The notes under the pieces were generated by a model. The model did no database searches. It was not told the DNA's origin and was given only the letters and a program-made list of their open reading frames with translations. A program made the translations under genes and the position numbers. Shown piece after piece: positions 11,120-22,798 of a stretch of DNA of 64,000 bases; within the stretch, counting starts at the first letter, position 1, and each line of letters begins with the position of its first letter. The stretch lies in NCBI GenBank assembly GCA_018296165.2, contig JACKQL020000005.1, forward strand, positions 1-64,000. Direction: 5' to 3'. The DNA comes from Termitomyces sp. T153. Its lineage: Eukaryota; Basidiomycota; Agaricomycetes; Agaricales; Lyophyllaceae.

Positions 11120-12523
11120 ATATTTATTTCTTTTATTTTCTACATATTCTCTCTCAAAAAGTTCCAGCCCCATGCTGGGGTTGATTCGAAAATCATTGAA
11201 TTCTTCGTGAGGCCACTGTGCACGTGGCAAGTTGAGGTTGAAGGATCTGGTTCGAAAGATTTTCCAATGTTCTCACTACTAACTACATCCATTGAAGCGT
11301 CCCCAATCGAAGTCATGAGCTATATACATAGGTACTAGGTTGGATGTGTACATAGGTCATTATTGCATCATTGTCGAATGAGGTACAGAGTCAACGTTCA
11401 AATTTCAACAGTTGTCGAGACAATATGCATGGTGCTTCTTATGTTTCTGATGTAACGGAGATAAATTTCGGGTGTTGAACGCTTAAAATATAGAGACCAA
11501 CGCATGGTATTGGGCTCTTATCAGGTATGCACATAAGATGGCGTCCAATGAATGATGAAGTCGCTAGTTTGAGCAAAGAATGTAACGCTGAGTAGTAGTA
11601 GTGAGATCTTAATGCATATCCATCGCTCGACGAGGCAAATGATGCATGGCAATCAATAATCAGAGGAACGGAACAAACCATCTCATCTATGTAATTATAT
11701 TGTGATGAAACACATACAAGGCCAGCTGTGTACGTCGTGGACGGCGCCTGCCAGAGGCGGAGCGATAATAAGAAAGGAAATCCGCAGATTGCTCATCGAG
11801 GCGAAGACAGACCACCAGATCGGCATCCGAGCCGGAGCCGCCAACGTCGAAGGATCGCGGTGATCAGTGCTAGTGAGCGTTTATGTACTCACGCTGACTC
11901 CTGAGTACCTGTTGTAATGTCACTTCCTGAACTCTCGCGGCAGCAAAGGTCCAAATCAATATTCAATGTCAATACTAGATATCGAAGTTGACGCAAGGAA
12001 TCAAAGTTGCTTGGCCATGGTGGTCACTACACAAGGTGTTTCGCATCACACCAGTGTCTGACGGTAACTGACACTATCATAGATATTTCGAAGTATCCAC
12101 TATTAGTCCTATTGGGATACGAGTCATTGTAGAAACAATACTTTGACCAAAGATAGTTGTCCTTGTTCCTTTGAATTTGAGATGCATGTGTTCTGATGAG
12201 ACCAGTAAGGAATGTCTATGACAAAGAGAGAGAAGGAGAGGAAGGAAGGCTAGGATCAGCGGCATCTTTCCGGCAAGTCAGGTCAACCTTTGGACAATAG
12301 CATGGTTACTTATAAGGGTAAAAGACTGATCGATATCCAACATTCCTTTTTCCCTCTCTTCTTCTCTGTCCCTGTTCTGCTTGTGGCTGTCGCCTAGTGC
12401 GCTCCAAAAACCACGAACGCCGACACTGGTGTCGTTTTCTGATCTTGCTTATACTCGGAAAGTGCTTCAGTCTCAAAGCAATTTACGCTCGTTTTCCCCT
12501 TTGTAAACCCCTCCTTTGACAAC
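11120..12523. other. 1.4-kb intergenic region
   Basis: No gene could be assembled on either strand. A minus-strand frame at 12077-12265 begins with a hydrophobic stretch but lacks splice partners or family features. The final 150 bp contain pyrimidine-rich sequence in front of the next gene, as in many fungal promoters. Confidence 0.4.
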
Positions 12524-14271
12524 ATGCACCCTCGATCTTTCTTCGTGGTTTTCCTTACCCTCGCACTCTCTTCTTGCATTGCTCAGGCCGCACCAGCATC
12601 GAGTCATGATCAGTCTGAGTGCTCGGTGAGTTCAAGAACTTCATCTACGTGACGCTCTTGTTCAACTTCATTGTAACAGTCTGCCCAGGTGCAGACTGTC
12701 TACCAAACGGTGACTGTGACTGCTAGCTCTATGACGTCCACTTCTAGCAGCAGCAGCAACAACAACCAGAAGAGCGGAAATAACCAGAACAGTAGCAGCA
12801 ACGACCAGAGCAACTCTTCGTCGAGCAATCATAACAGCAATTCGGAGACAAGCGTCGATGACAGTACGACCTTTGGCCAGTGATACTTGGGATTTTTGCT
12901 CATGGGGATCATCAGACAGCAATGACAACGGGAAAAGCAGCGGCAAGAATAGCACGAACAATAAGAATAACAACAATTCTTCCACTGCCGTGAGTAGTAT
13001 AGCTTTCTTGATATTCTAATTATTGCCTGAGCTTTCACAAAAAACATCAGACTAACACAAACACCCGGAATGCCACGGGCAATTCAGGTAACAGTGGTGT
13101 TGATGCAGCCCAGACCTCCCTCAGTATGTTTTCGGCTCCTTGAAATATTAAGTAGTTTCTCACCTGAGGTGCAGCCCTGGACCCCCGTGTTATTGCCAAG
13201 GGCTTCGCGAACAATGGTCAAGATGTTCCCACTGCAGGCCAGGTCTCCTCGCTGACATCCACGAATAACTTTATCAACTTTTGCCTTACTGTTCCCAACC
13301 TTCCCATTACCAACGGCAAACAAATCACTACCGGTTCCTGCAACCCGGCTCCCATCGGTGGCATTCCCTCAACTGACAATATGCCCTCCGCCAAGTTCTC
13401 CTCTCCCAAAAATTTTGCCACAATTAAGGCAAACACTTCCTTCACAATCGAAATGAATATCCGAGGCATGGAGACTGGTTTCTTTGTGAATGCTGATGAA
13501 AACTACTTTGCCGCGCCTCAGCAGCTTAATGCTCAAGGTCAGATCAAAGGACATTCTCATGTTGTTATAGAGCAGCTCGACTCACTTGAGCAAGCTACAC
13601 CTACCGACCCTCAGAAGTTTGCCTTTTTTAAGGGCTTGAATTCGGCAGCTGTCAATGGCAAGCTTACTGCTGATGTTACTGTTGGTCTCCCTGCTGGTGT
13701 CTACAGGTTGGCATCCATCAACACCAATGCTAACCATGCCCCTGCCATTGTTCCCGTCGCTCAGCATGGTTCGCTTGATGATGCCATCTACGTAAGTTTA
13801 CTTTATCCTTCATCCTATCATCCTGCTGACCATTTTCCCTTCTCTAAATCTTAGTTTACTGTTACTGAGGACGGGATTCCTGTTGTTGGTGCTGCTTCTT
13901 CAGCCACCAGCTCTATAGCCGCCTCTTCCACGTTAGCTAGCTTTGCGAGTGTCCGTGCCTCTGCCTCTGCTTTTGGCTCCATATCTGCATCCGTAGCTGT
14001 CTCTGCTTCCAAGACCACATCCGTGACCAATACCGTCTCGGCTACCAAAGTTACTTCCTTTGTTACTGCCTCCACCACCACTAAAGCCTCTACCGACAAG
14101 GTCTCCACTGAGAAGGCTTCCTCCACCAACAAGGCCTCCTCTACCACTGAGGTTCCCTCCACTCCTACCAGCAAGGACGCCTCTTCCGCAGCGTTCCCTA
14201 CCGCCTCTGAGACATCTTCCAAGGCTGCTCGGGACCTCAGGTTCCGCCGCCGATGGAACTTCAGGAAGTGA
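12524..14271 (+). CDS. Secreted Ser/Thr-rich protein of a conserved fungal family (6 exons)
   Basis: Exons 12524-12625, 12680-12863, 12916-12989, 13051-13123, 13175-13791 and 13855-14271 encode 488 residues. A signal peptide (to about residue 24, ending AQAAP) is followed by a Ser/Asn-rich, repeat-like linker. The conserved domain starts at LDPRVIAKGFANNGQDVP and contains NFINFCLTVPN and ITTGSCNPAP. It is followed by a long Ser/Thr/Ala/Lys-rich C-terminus ending RFRRRWNFRK. Some databases label this family misleadingly as ribosomal protein S17; the signal peptide and composition say secreted or wall-associated. The exon 2/3 border has an alternative (a 40-nt intron at 12880-12919). I prefer the 52-nt intron. 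Confidence 0.8.
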
Positions 14272-14782
14272 GGGCTCCTGCTTGCCGACCACGTGCGACG
14301 AAAGATCCATGCGTACATTACTAAGCCCTCAATGATTATTTGTATGGATGAGTTGTTGTCTTGTCTATAACTGACTCAGAACCTCTTCGCGCAGGCTTGA
14401 TTTCCCAGTGCATTTTTGACCGTTCTGTCTAATTGTTCCTGTGTTGAGGTTATGTCGAATTCTAATTTGAACTTTGCCGTGTTGTGCGTTTGATTCTGAG
14501 ATCAACATCGATTCCCACATCTCTGCTGTTGAACATCTTGACTTGTTCTGAATCAATCTGTCAATAACCTTCGACATCAGAACAGAGCATTCCCGAATGA
14601 TGGTTTTCTTTATAGATTTCAGCTTCAATTTTTCCCAACAGGACAAGGACAGAAGGACTCTTCTACTTGGTTTTGGCGATTGTAAGAGACGAGTAAAGTA
14701 TCTTTGATATTCCCCATCTCGATATCCTTCGTAAATTCTGAATTCAGGTACTACTGATTGTTACGAACCATTGGAGATGGCT
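14272..14782. other. Convergent intergenic region
   Basis: The 3' ends of the plus-strand secreted protein gene and the minus-strand SurE gene face each other here. No other feature is seen. Confidence 0.5.
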
Positions 14783-16015
14783 CTAGTGAAGGCAAGACAA
14801 GATAGGCTTGAGCTTCTTGTATACGAAAGCCTGAGTGGTGGCAGACACATCAGACTTATTAGTAGCGCTGAACACGCTGACGGACGCATAACATCCAGCT
14901 GTAGCAATGACACTTGTCTCATCAGGTAGCTGACGAGAGCTACAAATGTCAATATCGGTAGTGGTGTTATCGGCGACGTTAATACGTGTGAAGACGAACT
15001 TGAATGCATTAGTGGACGTGCAATTGTCAATGGCAGGGTAGTTGACGTTCAAACTGATGTTGGTAGGAAGGATAGGACCATGATTCTTGGAGAGGAGTCG
15101 TTTGATAAATTTCAGACTCAGTTTGGTGTAGATTCCAGCGGCGATGGACGAAGCGGCTGTGGGATCTGACTCAAGGGTAGTGTAGGAGACCTGGGCACCG
15201 CTAGCACCTGAAAAAGCGACAGAGGGGATACCCTCGAGGGCAGCCTCAGCAGCCGCGCCTCTAATGTTGATTGAGTCGATGTCCATTGCCAGCGGGTATC
15301 ATAACTACGCACACAGTGCCTGAAAGGCCAACAACGAAGCCAAGGTTATCTGTTATAAGTTTCTTAGTGTAAATGACATATGTCAAGGAAAACAGAGGCG
15401 ACTGACTTCCGATGTTGCTGCCCGAAATCACAAGGTCCGGGTTCGAGCCAAGAAGCTTGGGAGACAAAGTTTGAATGCCATAGCGAGCAGCGTCAACACT
15501 GAGTAACAAGCCAGTCAAATAGAAAGTTGACATATCAGTACGGAACGTACGGAAAGGCATTAACATAGTTAATGAAAGCTGAGCTCAGCTTATCGTTGAA
15601 AATTTCCCTTACAACGCCATCATCGAAAAATTCAACTCACGATCTGACACATTGAACCCCACGGCAGGAGAGCCTGTCGGGCAAGTATCGAATTCACAAG
15701 GTTGCGTCAAAGGGGTTGGCGTTGCAGTGGACGAACCAGTGCCCGACCTGTTGTTAGCAGGGGCCGAGAGCACAACCTGTATGGTATGGTACAAACTAAG
15801 TACTGCCTGAGGGTTGATCCCCATGTAGTCAACGTAGAACAAACCTTGTAACCCGCAGCTTTCAATGCATCATACTCGGACCTAATTTGAGTCACAGCCC
15901 AGCCGTCATCATTGGTGAGGACGATTTTGGCCCCATGCTTGGCCTCGGGCTTAACTGCGCGTCCCAAAGCAGCAAAGACGCAAAGAAAAGTAAGCAGAGA
16001 GTATGAAGAACACAT
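14783..16015 (-). CDS. SurE-family 5'/3'-nucleotidase or acid phosphatase (6 exons)
   Basis: Exons on the minus strand are 16015-15845, 15776-15641, 15578-15551, 15498-15407, 15349-15313 and 15260-14783, giving 313 residues; two internal exons are only 28 and 37 nt. A signal peptide (to about residue 20) precedes the SurE signature VLTNDDG (metal-binding Asp36-Asp37). Then come SAPANNRSGTGSS, ISGSNIG and a C-terminal domain with ALEGIPSVAFSG and ILPTN.SLNVNYP. SurE enzymes are metal-dependent phosphohydrolases that dephosphorylate nucleoside monophosphates and other small phosphates; the signal peptide puts this one outside the cytosol. A TATA-like element about 40 nt upstream makes Met 16015 a better start than the Met at 16033. 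It is divergent from a NUP gene. Confidence 0.88.
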
Positions 16016-16052
16016 TTCGGAAATTCGAAACAACAGCGAGAGAGAACAGAGC

Positions 16053-16059
16053 TTTTATA
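16053..16059 (-). promoter_or_regulatory. TATA box of the SurE gene
   Basis: TATAAAA on the minus strand, 38-44 nt upstream of the chosen ATG. This distance places transcription start just upstream of Met 16015. Confidence 0.6.
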
Positions 16060-16464
16060 AGAACCGTGGCCATACGAACATGCATACGACCGGCTTCTTG
16101 TCCGCGTGGGTAGAGCTTCTCCGTTAACAGCAGTAGTCGCGCCCTGTCGCGCCTTGTCAGCCTGCATGTGGAAAATTACTTCGCTACGAGTGATATAGGA
16201 AGGCCAAACGTCATGACGCCATATTCTTCAGAGAAAATGCAGCTCTTTCTCGTAGTGATGAGCGCGAATACCGACGAACTGGATCAAACCGAGCAAAAAT
16301 ACAGACCCAAGTCAACCAAGGAAAAGTCCTGATCAGCTTGTACTATTCAGCACCCAACTTTCGCATTCCTGTCCATATCAGGGCTCGTACAACACGACAT
16401 TGTGAGGAAGATCAAATAAAGATTGAGAGTTTTCCATTCCGCCAAGGTTCGGTTATTATCTATG

Positions 16465-16492
16465 GGTTATTTACAGCTAACGACATCTGTCA
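16465..16492 (+). promoter_or_regulatory. Upstream element shared by both NUP genes (copy 1)
   Basis: A 28-nt block beginning GGTTATTT and ending TCTGTCA matches 21370-21397 upstream of the second NUP gene at 25 of 28 positions. The surrounding upstream DNA is much less alike. It may be a regulatory site or simply a remnant of the duplication. Confidence 0.4.
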
Positions 16493-16609
16493 GTGTGATA
16501 TGTGTCAACAATAATGATCATGATTCTTGACGTCCCCGCCTCATGGAGAGCCCATGGTTGCATAAGAAGCTGAACCCCGTATATCCGAGTCATGCTATGG
16601 CCCTACTAC

Positions 16610-16616
16610 TATAAAA
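16610..16616 (+). promoter_or_regulatory. TATA box of NUP gene 1
   Basis: TATAAAA, 111 nt upstream of the ATG at 16727. The second NUP gene has TATATAG at 21440, at a similar distance (106 nt). Confidence 0.5.
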
Positions 16617-16726
16617 TCCTTCAGAGACCCTCGATTCGATACCCTGTCAAGCAGCGTCAGGGTACATATCATCTTTCTTTCTGATCCCCTGTCTCACGAG
16701 TCTCGCTCCTAGCTCACATCAGAACA

Positions 16727-17981
16727 ATGAACTTATTTCTATTGTCAAATCTCCTTTGGCTCGTCGTCCTTGCCACGGCTGCCGTTTTACAATCGGATGA
16801 TAATGACAAAACAAAGCCCATTGCTCCGAAAGTCGTCATCATCTCCATGGTGAGGTTTCCTTCCTGCCCGTCCATTAAACATCTCATTTCGCACGCCATT
16901 CTAGTTTGATAGTGAAGGCGATGTATGGTATGGCATACCCGAGTTCAATCTCCTCGCTCGCAATATCACCGTACCGGGACTTTCCCCAATCTTCCCTGAT
17001 GTACACTGTACAAGCGACGGCTCTGTTTGCCAGCTCACCACAGGCGAGGCTGAAATCAATGCTGCAACAACTATTACATCCCTTGTTAATTCCCCGTCCT
17101 TCGACCTCACCAAAACCTACTTTATGATTGCCGGCATAGCTGGTGTGAACCCCAAGCTCGCTACGACGGGATCCGTCACATTTGCTCGCTATGCTGTTCA
17201 GGTGGCCTTGCAATATGAATTCGATGCCCGCGACAAGCCTGCCGACTTCCCTACTGGCTACGTACCACAAGGTTCCTTCAGGCCTGATCAGTACCCCCAA
17301 GAACTGTATGGTACCGAAGTCTTCGAAGTTAACGACGCTCTCAGAAAGCTTGCTGTCGGCTATGCGAAGCAGGCTACACTTAACGATACGTTGGCAGCCC
17401 AACAGTACCGAGCAAACTACAAAACGAATTCAGTATTTGCTGCTGGTGCAGAAGGACCATCCATTGTTGAATGCGATACAGCAACGTCGGATAACTTCTG
17501 GAGTGGGACACTCCTTTCCGAAGCATTCGAGAACACAACTACTCTTTTTACGAACGGTACCGGAGTATACTGCACCACCCAGCAGGAGGACAATGCCACA
17601 CTTGAATCTCTCATGCGCGCGGCCAAGGCCGGTTTAGTTGACTTCTCTCGCATTATCATCATGCGCACCGCGTCCGATTTCGATCGCGAATTCCCTGGTC
17701 AGACTGCGGCTGCCAACTTGTTTGGTAACCCTGGAGGATTCATTCCCTCAATTTTGAACATCCATCTCGCTGGTGTGAAAGTGGTTCAAGGGATCATCGA
17801 TAATTGGGACGGGACGTTCGCGGCAGGTGTCGCACCTACAAACTATATTGGTGACATCTGGGGATCCTTGGGCGGTAACCCCGACTTTGGACCAGGGAGT
17901 ATCTTTGGGGGCCAAAACGCTCCTGTCCAGTCGTTTCGTACACTTCGCAACGGCATAAGATTGGCATTAAGATCCCTTTGA
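16727..17981 (+). CDS. NUP-family purine nucleoside protein, copy 1 (2 exons)
   Basis: Exons 16727-16849 and 16905-17981 encode 399 residues. A signal peptide (MNLFLLSNLLWLVVLATAAV) precedes KVVIISMFDSEGDVWYGIPE, the start of the NUP domain. This continues through FMIAGIAGVNPKLATTGSV and ATSDNFWSGTLL to SILNIHLAGVKVVQGIID near the C-terminus, so the domain spans almost the whole protein. The family was named after Candida NUP, a purine nucleoside permease. The fold resembles nucleoside phosphorylases, there are no transmembrane helices, and the signal peptide suggests a secreted or wall/periplasmic enzyme or binding protein. It shares a 711-bp divergent intergenic region with the SurE gene, fitting coupled breakdown of extracellular nucleotides. 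Confidence 0.88.
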
Positions 17982-17999
17982 CCTTTGAAACTGCCCCAA

Positions 18000-18549
18000 G
18001 GCAAATTGTATCATCGACACTCACTTCATCGACACTCACTTGATTGACATTCATTTGATTTATTCAATTCTTTCAGATCAGTATATAGATACTATTTTCA
18101 ACACTTACCATAGCATTCGCTGAAATACTAACAGTACACAGTACTGCATTCCTTGTTTGGCCTCACATTGTCATTCCAGAAGTTGGATTCCACCAGAGGT
18201 CGGAATACGTGGGAGAAGGGATCCAGGAAATAGCTCCTATATACATAAGCAGAATCGAGTAACCAGAAATTCCGTGCAGATCCTGCACAGGAACACGGCA
18301 AGTAGTCTGGTGCATCGGGAAGCGTTCAAGCTGCAAGGGCCAATCATCTACGAAGACATAATGATCTCAATGCGGCCCTGAGAAACTCGAAGTACATGGT
18401 GCCGATATCAGAAGAGGTATTCTACTTGTTCCCTGGTTGGAATGAAGATTTCAAGATGTGAATCTAGGTATCTCATAGATGTTTCAACAGAAAGAAGATT
18501 TTGTTGTCTCTGAATTTTCACATCGATACGTTATACATAGTACACGGAT
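18000..18549. other. Spacer after NUP copy 1
   Basis: About 550 bp between the first NUP gene and the SurE remnant. A small direct repeat based on CATCGACACTCACTT occurs near 18013-18042. No gene is seen. Confidence 0.4.
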
Positions 18550-18905
18550 TATTGCGGAATGATCGAGACGGTTTGGAAGGCCAAGACGAATGAAATTGAG
18601 CTTCTTGTACACGAAAGCCATAGGAGCGGTTCCCGTAGGCCAGTAACGAGCTGGCTAGCAAGTAAAGACGTCAACAGCGGCGTAGATATGATGAAGACGA
18701 TATAGTCCTGGTAGTTTTTGATGGCAGAGTAGTTGGAATTCGGGCTAGCACTGGGGGGGAGGATGGCGTCGTGGCTGCTACTGATAGAAGAGCTTCTCGA
18801 TAGATTCGAAGTTGAATTCGATGTGAATTCTGGCGGTGACGGAAACGAGACGGTTGTAGGGACCTGAGTACCAAGAGTACCAGGGCAGCCCCGGTGGCAG
18901 CGGCT
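18550..18905 (-). pseudogene. Decayed SurE-family copy (C-terminal remnant)
   Basis: The minus strand encodes a degraded version of the C-terminal half of the SurE gene at 14783-16015. LGTQVPTTV matches GAQVSYTT, AILPPSASPNSNYSAIKN matches PILPTNISLNVNYPAIDN, and FVYKKLNFIRLGL matches FVYKKLKPILSCL, in the same order but in shifted frames. The N-terminal exons are missing. Its orientation and position before the second NUP gene mirror the intact SurE/NUP pair, so it is the partner lost after a tandem duplication of the pair. Confidence 0.75.
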
Positions 18906-19406
18906 CAATTTTTATGTTAATTGACGTTTAAGTACATACATACAATACTTCGATAATACTCAGAAATCTAGCCACCACTGCCTTGAAGGTTTTCGATGGC
19001 ATAAGTATAGTGTGAAACAGGAAGGATGGCTTACAATGGTGCTGTCGGAGAACACAAGGCCAGGCCTTGCGGTTTGAGACAAGACGCAGCAGGATAATAT
19101 AACGAGCGATACCAACTTTAGGTAATTGTCGTTTGAATGAGAAATTCATGGATGCTAATAAGAGACGAACGAATAGTTGAATAAGGTTGGGCATGTTAAC
19201 TCGGTCTCTGGACAACATGAATAGTCGATGACTTGCACGATAACGCATTTCCCATATGTAGCCTGTAGCCCACGAGAGCCTGCCAAGTCGCAACGAATCG
19301 ATTAGATCAGAACTTGTGATCAGTAGGAGAAAACCTGAAACAACATAATGACAGATGTGTGTGTAGTTTGGATATTGCATTGGAAACGCAGTGTTATGAC
19401 CCGGAG
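18906..19406. other. Unassigned spacer
   Basis: A minus-strand frame (18928-19488) is open but shows no family features and overlaps the rep region. I see no supported gene. Confidence 0.3.
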
Positions 19407-20975
19407 CCTCTGCTGTTTGACAGCGGTAAGAAAGGAATTTTTTTTGCCATGTCCGGATCGCAATGAGCCACGAATACATCAAAATCAAGGCTGAACGCGA
19501 GCGCTAGACACAGTATAGTGCAAAAAGTACAGAGACAGGGAGTGGAGGGAGGGCGAGCGAAAGAATATACGTTACACAAAAGATCTAAAGAAAGAAATGT
19601 ATTAAGGTTGGTGAAGAAGCCTTGTTCAGAAGGCCGAAAAGCTAGGCTCACTGAAGAAGATTGAAAACAACGCAGCGGCAACAGCCTAACTATAGTTGGT
19701 GTTCAATTTTCTGGAGTGAGATGAGATAGAATCATCATAAATAGGTTATGCCTTACCGTGCAGAGTAGTATGAATAAAAAGAATATGAAAAGGAGAAGTG
19801 AATCTGGAAACACACTCTGCGCGGAGACTGTCAGAAAAGACCAACGAAGGTGAGAGAGCGACTAAGCACTTACCTGTGCTGCGACGGATGAAAGTGAGAG
19901 TGCAAAGGAGCAACACAGCGTATGAGTGAAACTTGGCCCTCAGTGGCGCCATGCCGATGACGGCCCGAGTCAATAGTGAGAAATGCACAGGAGGTGCCGA
20001 GGTATGTGCCTGTTGCACACAAGCCTCGAAAAATGCTCCCTACCTTCGGAATCCGCATTTATGCCGACCTCTGCTGTTTGACAGCGGTATGGAAGGATAT
20101 AGAGCGCAATGAGCCACGAATATATCAAGATTAAGGCTGAACGCGAGGGCTAGATTCAGTTTAGTACAAAAAGTATAGAAACAGGGAGTGGAGGGAGGGC
20201 GAATGAAAAAATATAGGTTACACGAAAGATCTAAAGAAATGTATTAAGGTTGGTGAGGAAACCTTGTTCAGAAGGCCGAAAAGCAAAGCTAGGCTTACTG
20301 AAGAAGATTGAAAACAACACAACGGCAACAGCCTAAGTATAGTTGATGTTCAATCTTCTGGGGTGAGGGCCGAAAAGCAAAGCTAGGCTTACTGAAGAAG
20401 ATTGAAAACAACACAACGGCAACAGCCTAAGTATAGTTGATGTTCAATCTTCTGGGGTGAGGGCCGAAAAGCAAAGCTAGGCTTACTGAAGAAGATTGAA
20501 AACAACACAACGGCAACAGCCTAAGTATAGTTGATGTTCAATCTTCTGGGGTGAGGGCCGAAAAGCAAAGCTAGGCTTACTGAAGAAGATTGAAAACAAC
20601 ACAACGGCAACAGCCTAATTATAGTTGGTGTTCAATCTTCTGGGGTGAGAGATGGAATAGAATCATCATAGATAGGTTATGTCTTACCGTGCAGAGTAGT
20701 GTGAGTAAAAAGAATATGAGAGGGGAAGGAGAAGTGAATCTGGAAACACACTCTGCGCGGAGACTGTCAGAAAAGACCAACGGGGGTGAGAGAGGGACCG
20801 AGCGCCCCGTGCTGCGACGGATGAAAGTGAGAGTGCGAAGGAGCAGCACAGCGGATGATTGAAAGGTGGCCCTCATTAGCGCCATGCCGACGGCCTGAGC
20901 TGAGTCACTAATGAGAACGCACAGGGATGCCGAGGTATGCGCCTGTCTTCGGAATCCGCATTTACGCCGATCTTC
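19407..20975. repeat. Tandem duplication of a ~660-bp unit
   Basis: The sequence starting CCTCTGCTGTTTGACAGCGG at 19407 begins again at 20068 (offset 661), and the two units stay alignable to about 20055 and 20975. The second unit is longer because it contains three extra copies of a 94-bp segment. Both units carry a similar minus-strand frame (around 19746-20018 and 20619-20960) with CTLTFIRRSTG and SLRAECVSRFTSP, which I do not recognise. No terminal repeats or transposase are visible. Confidence 0.8.
20274..20650. repeat. 94-bp tandem repeat, four copies
   Basis: The segment starting GGCCGAAAAGCAAAGC repeats at 20274, 20368, 20462 and 20556, exactly 94 bp apart and almost identical. The first large unit (near 19645) has only one copy, so the expansion followed the larger duplication. 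Confidence 0.92.
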
Positions 20976-21545
20976 CATTGCGTCGGCCTCGGACGGACCT
21001 GAGGCTTGACCGATGACGAGCCGACAAAGCCAACTGCCGATTTCAAGTTGCGTATTTTTCTGTGGCATTGGCAGGCATTGGCTCGTGGTAGCAGAGTCCG
21101 CCATCCTCGTCACGTTACAAATTATTGGACTTCGTATAGCTATATTATCTAAATGTAACAGGTTAGTACCCGCGCTGTTTCTTCCTTTGATCCGTGCTGA
21201 GCGCGTATCAAGATATCCAATATTCATGTATGGCTAATAATCAGATGCTCAAACAGGAAGATAGTTCCTGCATATCCCTGTTTTAAGGCCAATCTTCCTT
21301 GGAAAGAAGCCCTGAAAGCGCTTATCCGACACGATGGTGTGTGATGAAGCGACCAAGAAGAGGTCCATTGGTTATTTCCAGCAAACGACCTCTGACACCA
21401 TCAACAATATCTGGCCTCGGGGATCAGATAGATCCCTACTATATAGGAGGCTCAACTTGATACCTGCTAGCATCCAGGGCCCATACTCCCTTGCTTTCTG
21501 ACGTCTTGTCTCGCGAAGCTCCTCTCCTAGCTCACCTCAAAAACA
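20976..21545. promoter_or_regulatory. Upstream region of NUP gene 2
   Basis: The end of the repeat unit passes into the promoter of the second NUP gene. It holds the shared block at 21370-21397 and TATATAG at 21440-21446. The 100 bp before the ATG resemble those of copy 1, including a CTCCTAGCTCAC match just before the start. Confidence 0.5.
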
Positions 21546-22798
21546 ATGAACTTCTTTCTGCTGCCGAACCTCCTTTGCTTCGTCGTCTTTGCCTCGGCTA
21601 CTGTCGTGCAGCGGGATAGCAATGATAAAATAAAGCCTATTGCTCCGAAAGTCCTCATAATCTCTATGGTGAGCTCACTTGTTACCAATCCCCCATCTTG
21701 CCAACGCCATTCTAGTTCGAAAGTGAAGGCGACGTATGGTATGGTATACCCGAGTTCAATCTCCTCGCTCACAATATCACCGTACCCGGCCTTTCCCCTG
21801 TCTTTCCTGATGTACACTGTACAAGCGACGGCTCTGTTTGCCAGCTCACCACAGGCGAGGCTGAAATCAATGCTGCAACAACTATTACATCCCTTGTTCA
21901 TTCCCCGTCCTTCGACCTCACCAAAACCTACTTTATGATTGCCGGCATAGCTGGTGTGAACCCCAAGCTCGCTACGACGGGATCCGTCACATTTGCTCGC
22001 TATGCTGTTCAGGTGGCCTTACAAAATGAATTTGATGCCCGTGAGAAACCTGCCGACTTCCCCACTGGCTACGTACCACAAGGTTCCACGAGTCCTGCTG
22101 AGTTCCCCCAAGAACTGTATGGTACCGAAGTCTTCGAAGTTAACGACGCTCTCAAAAAGCTTGCAGTCGGCTTTGCGAAGCAGGCTACACTCAACGATAC
22201 GTTAGCAGCCCAACAGTACCGAATAAACTACAAAACGAATCCAGCTTTCACTCGTGGTGCTGAAGGACCATCCGTCGTTGAATGCGACACCGCAACGTCA
22301 GACAACTTCTGGAGCGGCACACTCCTTGCCGAAGCATTTGAGAATACCACCACGCTCTTTACAAATGGTACCGGAGTGTACTGCACCACCCAACAGGAGG
22401 ACAATGGTACCCTTGAATCTCTCATGCGCGCGGCCAAGGCCGGTTTAGTTGACTTCTCTCGCATTATCATCATGCGCACCGCGTCCGATTTCGATCGCGA
22501 ATTCCCTGGTCAGACTGCGGCTGCCAACTTGTTTGGTAACCCTGGAGGATTCATTCCCTCAATTTTGAATATCCATCTCGCTGGTGTAAAAGTGGTTCAG
22601 GGGATCATCAACAATTGGGACGGGACGTTCGCGTCAGGTATCGCACCCACAAACTATATTGGTGACATCTGGGGGTCCTTGGGTGGTAATCCCGACTTTG
22701 GACCAGGAAGTATATTTGGAGGCCAAAAGCCTGTTGTCAAGTTGTTCCGTACATCTCGCACTCGCAGCGGCATAAAGTTAGCAAGAAGATCCCTTTGA
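21546..22798 (+). CDS. NUP-family purine nucleoside protein, copy 2 (2 exons)
   Basis: Exons 21546-21668 and 21716-22798 encode 401 residues, a close paralogue of the gene at 16727 with the same intron position and phase. The signal peptide (MNFFLLPNLLCFVVFASATV) is followed by a complete NUP domain (FESEGDVWYGIPE, MIAGIAGVNPKLATTGSV, SDNFWSGTLLAEAF, AGVKVVQGIINN). Two blocks are nearly or fully identical in DNA to copy 1, while the segments between, the intron and the 3' end differ, which points to gene conversion. No residue is obviously lost, so both copies should be functional. Confidence 0.88.

Noticed and set aside
12077..12265. Minus-strand frame starting with a hydrophobic stretch, like a small secreted protein
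   Set aside because: No Cys pattern, no splice-linked exon and no TATA-like element; hydrophobic runs arise easily from purine-rich DNA on the opposite strand.
13851..14318. 155-codon minus-strand frame rich in Ala/Glu/Val
   Set aside because: Antisense shadow of the Ser/Thr-rich C-terminus of the secreted protein.
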